Source: Bacteroidota bacterium (GTDB lineage: Bacteria > Bacteroidota > Bacteroidia > AKYH767-A > OLB10). Taken from it: a stretch of DNA of 30,338 nt. A model generated the notes under the pieces. That model did no database searches. It had not been told where the DNA came from and saw only the letters and a list, made by a program, of their open reading frames with translations. Of this stretch, positions 25,102-30,338 are shown piece after piece. The position numbers and the translations under genes were made by a program. Within the stretch, counting starts at the first letter, position 1; every line of letters begins with the position of its first letter. Location: the NCBI GenBank assembly GCA_016717725.1, contig JADKFA010000030.1, positions 1 through 30,338 of the forward strand. Reading direction: 5' to 3'.

Positions 25102-25782
25102 TTATTTCATCATTACCAGCATTTTCATCAATTCATTTTCGTCGGCAATAAATTTTCCATTCAGCAAATTTTCTTGAGTGATTCCAGCAGTATGAATCTC
25201 TTCAGGCTGACAAGCATCCAAAATACTTTCAAGATTAGAAGAACGAATTCCACCACCAGGAAGTATCATCAATTCTCCTTTTACATAGTCGATCATTTCC
25301 TTGAGTCGAACCATTCCTTCCTCCGCAGTTTTTCCATCGCCTGAAGTAAGTACACGCTCATAACCATATTTTAATAAAATATCGAGACCTAATTTCCAAT
25401 CACGAACTTGATCAAAGGCTCTGTGAAAAGTAAAGAAAAAGGGTTGACATTGCTCTATAAATTTACCCAGTTGATTTTCATTGATTGTTTGATCGTCATT
25501 CATAAATCCACAAACAAAACCATCCGCTCCCAGTGACTTAAACTCTTCTAAACTTCGCAACATCGTTTCAAACTCTTGATCGGAATAAACAAATGATCCG
25601 GGTCGAGGACGAATCATTACAAAAATTTTATCATGAAATAATTTTCGTGCTTCGTTAAAATAATTTAAAGAAGGAGTGACGCCTCCACAAGTGTAATCCT
25701 CGCACAGCTCCAGACGATGAACGCCTGCAGCAACCGCTATGTGTACAGATTCAATATTGAATGTAGCGAGTTCTAGAAGCAT
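25102..25782 (-). CDS. cutC: CutC family protein
   Basis: 226 residues, a near full-length TIM-barrel CutC. Recognisable segments in order: AAGVHRLELCEDYTCGGVTPS, IFVMIRPRPGSFVYSDQEFETM, GADGFVCGFMNDD, FFFTFHRAFDQVRDW, RVLTSGDGKTAEEGM, MILPGGGIRSSNLESIL and IHTAGITQ. The family was named for copper homeostasis, though that role is disputed. It is convergent with the nucleotidyltransferase gene, separated by 30 bases. The 98-base spacer to the next gene holds a short GC-rich palindrome around CCTGCTGCAGG. Confidence 0.92.
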   Translation of the reverse strand: MLLELATFNIESVHIAVAAGVHRLELCEDYTCGGVTPSLNYFNEARKLFHDKIFVMIRPRPGSFVYSDQEFETMLRSLEEFKSLGADGFVCGFMNDDQTINENQLGKFIEQCQPFFFTFHRAFDQVRDWKLGLDILLKYGYERVLTSGDGKTAEEGMVRLKEMIDYVKGELMILPGGGIRSSNLESILDACQPEEIHTAGITQENLLNGKFIADENELMKMLVMMK

Positions 25783-25880
25783 TTGCTTTTTATATTGGAA
25801 TTATTTAGCCAGGATGATATAGGGGAACCTGCCTGCTGCAGGCCGGCGCAGATAAAACGGATTATTAGGTTAGCACGGAT

Positions 25881-26430
25881 TTACTTCTTCAATAAAAATT
25901 CAGCATCATTCACAACATCCAAACCTTCACCACTTCGGTAACAATAATTAAATCCTTCACGCAAAGAAAAAGCACCTATCTCTCCGCTCTTATTTACTGC
26001 GATGAAACCAATCTGCATATCGTTCAAATTATTTTTACGCAATTTATACATTCTTTCTACTGCTAACTGACAAGCTTCCTTGGGAGATTTACCATAACGC
26101 ATGGCTTCCACAACGGTATGTGAACCGCACATTCGAATTACTTCTTCTCCTACTCCGGTGGCAGTGGCGGCACCTACTTCATTATCTACAAATAAACCGG
26201 CTCCAATAATCGGGGAATCTCCCACTCGACCTTTCATCTTAAATGCCATTCCGCTAGTAGAGCACGCCCCCGACAAATTTCCGTTCACATCCATAGCAAG
26301 CATTCCGATGGTATCATGATTGTCTATAGAACCTGGAGCACGCTTATCTTTCATGTGCTTCATGGTATCCATTGGATTGTACTTACTTGTTTTCAACCAC
26401 TCTTTCCAAAATTTTTCAGAATTAGGTGTA
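25881..26430 (-). pseudogene. Glycosylasparaginase-type hydrolase, 5' half missing
   Basis: The fragment opens with an AGA-like segment, NSEKFWKEWLKTSKYNP, and contains the autoprocessing site NHDTIGMLAMD, whose Thr is the nucleophile. It continues GRVGDSPIIGAGLFVDNEVGAATATGVGEE to the end. This closely resembles the beta-subunit region of N4-(beta-N-acetylglucosaminyl)-L-asparaginase. The preceding alpha-subunit, roughly 130-150 residues, is absent: at 26419-26430 the sequence switches to antisense helicase sequence. The GTG-led frame (26447) begins with eight residues that are antisense to the helicase fragment. Without the alpha chain the enzyme should not fold or process. Confidence 0.88.
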
Positions 26431-26643
26431 GCTATCACCCTAATCACGCAAAATGATTTTCAACGATTTCAACGGATTGAGAAATTAATTGGTAAAACAC
26501 TTTTGCCATCTCCATTGCCAGAACATATTGGCGTGTCGCCGGAATTTTCATCTATAAAGAAAAACCATCGACCACAGCGGAAGCCGGCATCGAAAAACAA
26601 GGGAACAAAACCGGCAAGGATAAAACCAAATCCGGAGAATTAA
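26419..26643 (+). pseudogene. C-terminal fragment of a second DEAD-box helicase
   Basis: The plus strand encodes ELGVAITLITQNDFQRFQRIEKLIGKTL, then PSPLPEHIGVSPEF and RPQRKPASK, stopping at TAA 26641-26643. It matches the last ~75 residues of the helicase at 18820-20048 closely in protein but differs at many third positions in DNA, so it is a diverged paralogue or orthologue, not a recent copy. All N-terminal helicase motifs are missing. The first bases coincide with the truncated glycosylasparaginase, marking a rearrangement junction. Confidence 0.9.
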
Positions 26644-27427
26644 CAGTTTTTTTATTAAAAATGCAGGTGATTTTTTCAAAGTACAGCATTCTTCTATTCC
26701 ACCATCTAACTTAGAAATGAGAAATTCTATTAAACGATCTGCCAGTCAATATTATTCATGATCGCTATCAAACAACTAGACTATTCATCCCACAATTGTC
26801 ATTTCTAATGAGAATTGTGCACCGACGTTTTGTCCAGGATCGGAAACCCGTAGGGCGACCCATACATTGATAAATTAATGAATGGTCCGAAATAACCCTG
26901 ACGTAGCTTTTAAAGCCTTTCTAATACCGTCGCTACTGATAAAATAGCCCCATCATTCAGATGTAAGTCTATGTAGGTCGGCATAATACTATTTATCTAT
27001 TGACCCCAACAATATTGTAAAAGGTATTACTTTCGTTTTTACAACAATTTCTGAATGAGTGCTTCAAAATCAATCGTCTGCCCAGAGGGAAAAAAGTCTA
27101 ATGACTTTTTTGGATTCATTTAAATCCATTAAAATCGGCTTCAACCCATTCAACCATTAAATGATAAAAATCACTTAAATATTTGTTGCATATTCAAATA
27201 TTTTTTACGTTCTTTCGAATTGGTCTCCAGAAGATACATTTTTCAGATTAGAATCTATCGTTTCAAGTTGAATTAGTGGTATTTCGAAGGCTTGATTATT
27301 TAGATAGCAATTCATCATATTTCACTTTTCTTGATTACTATTTTGTTTCAAATAAAGTTTGGGATAATTGATACATAAATGCTCTTTTTAATATACAACA
27401 TTGATGAATGTCTAAAAACTAAACATC
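26644..27427. other. Gene-free spacer of about 780 bases
   Basis: No credible gene on either strand and no tRNA. The one clear structure is a hairpin at 26791-26819, CACAATTGTCATT / AATGAGAATTGTG, with one mismatch and a TCT loop but no T-tract. The spacer follows the rearranged junction, so it may contain decayed sequence. Confidence 0.5.
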
Positions 27428-30338
27428 ATGAAAAAACAACCCTGTAAAGATTACATATGCCGTAGGCATTTTATTACGAAACATTTATTTTTTATACTGT
27501 TATTATTGACGGGCCCTGTGCATGAAGCTGCTTCCCAAAACCAAATCTGGCAAGACGCATTAATAGAAAATTATGTGAAGGATGAAGGCGCTACTATACC
27601 ATTGAAATTTCGATTAGTAGAGCTTGACATCACCTTGCTTAAAACAATTCTTAAGAATGCGCCCCTTGAGTTTTCAGAGAATACAAGTGTCGAAAAATTG
27701 ATGATTGAATTTCCGATGCCAGACGGTCGGTACATCCCATTCAGTGTATTTGAATCACCCATCCTTGAACGTCCTGATAAATACCCTTACATCAAAACCT
27801 ATATTGCCATCGCTGAAGGTGCTACGATGCGATTTGATCTGACTCCTTTTGGATTTCATGCGATGATAAGTTCGTCGGAGCATGGTACTATTTTTATTGA
27901 TCCGTGTTCATCAAAAGGCGGAAACCCATATTACGTTTACTTTAAAAAAGATCTTTCCTGCATCACCTGTTTTATCTCCCTGTCTCAACGACGAAGAGAT
28001 GAAGAAGCATGATTATATATTAAATAACAGAAAAAATAAAAATCTCCCGATAAAATATCCTCTAAATCAGGAACGAAGTTCGGGCACTCAGCTAAGAACC
28101 TATAGGCTGGCATTAACCGCTGATAACTCGTATCATGCTTATTTTGGAAATACGGATACTGCTACTATGTCTAATCTTGTAATCGCTGTTAACCGGGTAA
28201 ATCAGGTTTATGAATCTGAGGTAGATATCCGATTTATTCTCATTGCCAACAACGATCAATTAATCTTAGATCCTCCCTTAGCTATTGGCGCTCCAAACAC
28301 TGCTTCACTTGCCAGAAATCAGGTGATTATTGATTCCATTATTGGAAGTGCCAATTATGATATCGGCCACTATTTTACGGTAAGTACCGGAGGACTTGCA
28401 TACCACAGTGTCACTTGCCGACCTGGCTGGAAAGCACGGGGAGGTACTGGCAGGCCCATACCGGTTGGGGATGCTTTTTTTATTGATTTTGTCTGTCATG
28501 AAATCGGACATCAGATGGGTGCTCATCACACGTATAATCAGATTTCCGCCAATTGTGTTCTTAGCCAATGGATTTCAGCCACTGCTTTTGAACCAGGAAG
28601 CGGCAGTACCATTATGGGGTATGCAGGTATCTGCGGTGTTGCCGATCTCCAGACAAACAGTGATCCTCACTTCCATACAGGAAGTTTTGATGAAATATTT
28701 ACTTACACCCAAACAGATTCCGGAAACACATGCCCAACCACTATTGCTACAGGAAATACGCCACCAACAGTTGATGTTGGAATTGACTATAGTATTCCAA
28801 CCGAGACACCCTTCTTTTTAGGTGGTACAGGTACCGATGCGAATGGAGATCCCATTACTTTCTGCTGGGAAGAAATTGACATCGGCCCGAGTGGTGTTTG
28901 GAATACGCCAGTTGGAAACGCTCCGGTATTCAGATCTTTTTTACCGACAATAGATTCGGTACGAATATTTCCGAAAATAGAAGCGCTGGTTCGAAATGTA
29001 AATTACATCGGTGAAATACTTCCAACTTATGCAAGGATATTAAACTTCAGACTAACGGTGAGGGATAACCGTGCTGGTGGTGGCGGAGTAACTTACAATG
29101 ATGCTTCCAAATTAGTTTCACTGGTTCCCGGTGGGCCTTTTGAGGTTAACGTTCCCAATGTTGCCATGAACTGGAAGGCAGAAAGTATTGATACTGTAAA
29201 ATGGGATCCGGGTGTCAGTACAGCCGCACCCATTAGTTGTTCGCTCGTTGATATATTTCTTTCCGTCGACAGTGGCTATACTTATCCTTATTTGCTAAAA
29301 TCACATACTCCCAATGATGGCATTGAAGCAGTGCTCATACCTGACACAGTCACGGACATCGCACGAATCAAAGTTCAATCGATTGGGAATATTTTTTTCG
29401 ATATATCCGATGTTAATTTTTCAATAATAAATAATCCGATAACAGTATCTGCGAATGTTTCGCAAATAACTTGTAATGGTTTTGGTAACGGTGCTATTGA
29501 CCAAACCATCAGTGGTGCTTCACCACCGGTAACACATCATTGGAGTAATGGAGCTGTAACGGAAGACATTATTGGATTGACTCCCGGTTTCTATTCAGAT
29601 ACAATACGAGATGGTTTCAGTGAAATGCATGTCGTCACTTATTATATTACCGAACCGTTGTTGCTAGCTGCAACATGTTCTTCTAATCCGGCTACTTGTT
29701 CTTATCTAGCGGATGGAAATAGCAGTACCATTGTAAGTGGAGGTACATTACCTTATGCCTATTTGTGGAGCAATGGCGATACTACTGCGATAGCAGATGC
29801 GTTACTTGCCGGCACTTATTCTGTAATTGTAACAGATTCGAATGGTTGTACTGTTTCCTGCAGTACTTCCGTGAGTGCTCCTTCAGCAATTGTCGCAACT
29901 ATTTTAGGTATTGACCCTATTCCCTGCGCGGGAGGCCATGGTTGCGTGATTGTTAGTGCTTCTGGAGGAATTCCTCCATATTCCAATACCGGATTTCTAT
30001 GCGGACTCTTTGCAGGACATCATGATATTATTGTAACCGATGCTGCCGGTTGTTCTTCTTCTCCAGTGGGTGTGGATCTGGTAGAGCCCAGTATGCTCGC
30101 TCATCCTTACGCAACTTGCGCCCATTACTTGTCATGGAAATACAACCTGCATCAGTGTTGTTCCAACCGGAGGTACTCCTCCTTATGTACCTTATCCGTT
30201 CCCAGTGACACTTTGTGGAATTCCTGCCGGTGTACATTTTTACAATATTGTTGATGATAACGGTTGTATAGGCGTTTCGAGTATTTCTATTGCTGAACCC
30301 ACTGAACTTATTGCCAGCTGTGGCGGACAAGACATCGT
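27428..30338 (+). CDS. Secreted metallopeptidase with SprB repeats; two frameshifts, C-terminus cut by window edge
   Basis: The start MKKQPCKDYICRRHFITKHLFFILLLLTGPVHEAASQ is a signal peptide. The first frame (to 28012) encodes a propeptide-like region ending ...GTIFIDPCSSKGGNPYYVYFKKDL. The next frame, one base on, continues SPCLNDEEMKKHDY and RTYRLALTADNSYHAYFG. The catalytic domain has the zinc site HEIGHQMGAHHTYN (HExxHxxGxxH) and a later Met-turn STIMGYAG, typical of reprolysin-like peptidases. After a strand-rich region come three or more SprB-type repeats (ITCNGFGNGAIDQTISGASPPVTHHWSNGAV and similar). Near 30091-30100 another +1 shift breaks the repeats. The following frame gives LTQLAPITCHGNTTCISVV and stays open to the edge. 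One removed base near 27944-27956 and one near 30095 restore a single gene. Confidence 0.85.

Noticed and set aside
26320..26643. Independent 107-codon gene
   Set aside because: The first third is antisense to the glycosylasparaginase fragment, and only the rest is helicase-derived.
27882..30254. Independent peptidase gene starting at 27882
   Set aside because: Its first ~40 codons overlap the conserved N-terminal region in another frame; the two frames form one gene split by a one-base shift, and the last ~25 codons are out of frame too.

Overview
The window looks like a low-GC Bacteroidota chromosome segment, probably from an uncultured gliding or free-living lineage. The evidence is several large secreted proteins ending in type IX secretion (T9SS) sorting domains, SprB and FG-GAP repeats, TAnnTTTG-type -7 promoter boxes and the absence of Shine-Dalgarno sites. 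No species can be named.

Layout. Positions 1-1966 (minus) hold an OmpA-type lipoprotein overlapping a 3'-truncated secreted repeat protein that starts with TTG. Positions 2253-4808 hold a conserved unknown gene, a hairpin repeat array, acylphosphatase, a crotonase-family enzyme and a frameshifted B12-binding mutase subunit. Positions 5173-13037 hold three large T9SS cargo proteins separated by repeat-rich spacers. Positions 13310-14634 hold a tandem array of small GIY-YIG nuclease genes (two intact, one decayed) punctuated by nested hairpins, ending beside tRNA-Asn. Positions 15228-20048 hold a PfkB kinase, an S74-chaperone T9SS protein, a frameshifted PhnA-like gene and a frameshifted DEAD-box helicase. 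Positions 20487-26643 hold another T9SS protein, an L,D-transpeptidase-like protein, a small-protein/nucleotidyltransferase pair, CutC, and a junction where a beheaded glycosylasparaginase abuts a beheaded second DEAD-box helicase. From 27428 to the right edge runs a metallopeptidase with SprB repeats, broken by two frameshifts.

The most interesting signal is a family of nested hairpins. Their stems differ in sequence, but they share an asymmetric internal loop, AGA on one side and AC on the other. They punctuate the GIY-YIG gene array, and a separate array of them lies between two convergent genes whose TAG stop codons fall inside its end arms. Together the small nuclease and the structured repeats look like a candidate mobile or repeat-processing system.

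A second theme is sequence integrity. Six single-base frameshifts interrupt five otherwise well-conserved genes, several at or near short homopolymers, so some may be sequencing errors.
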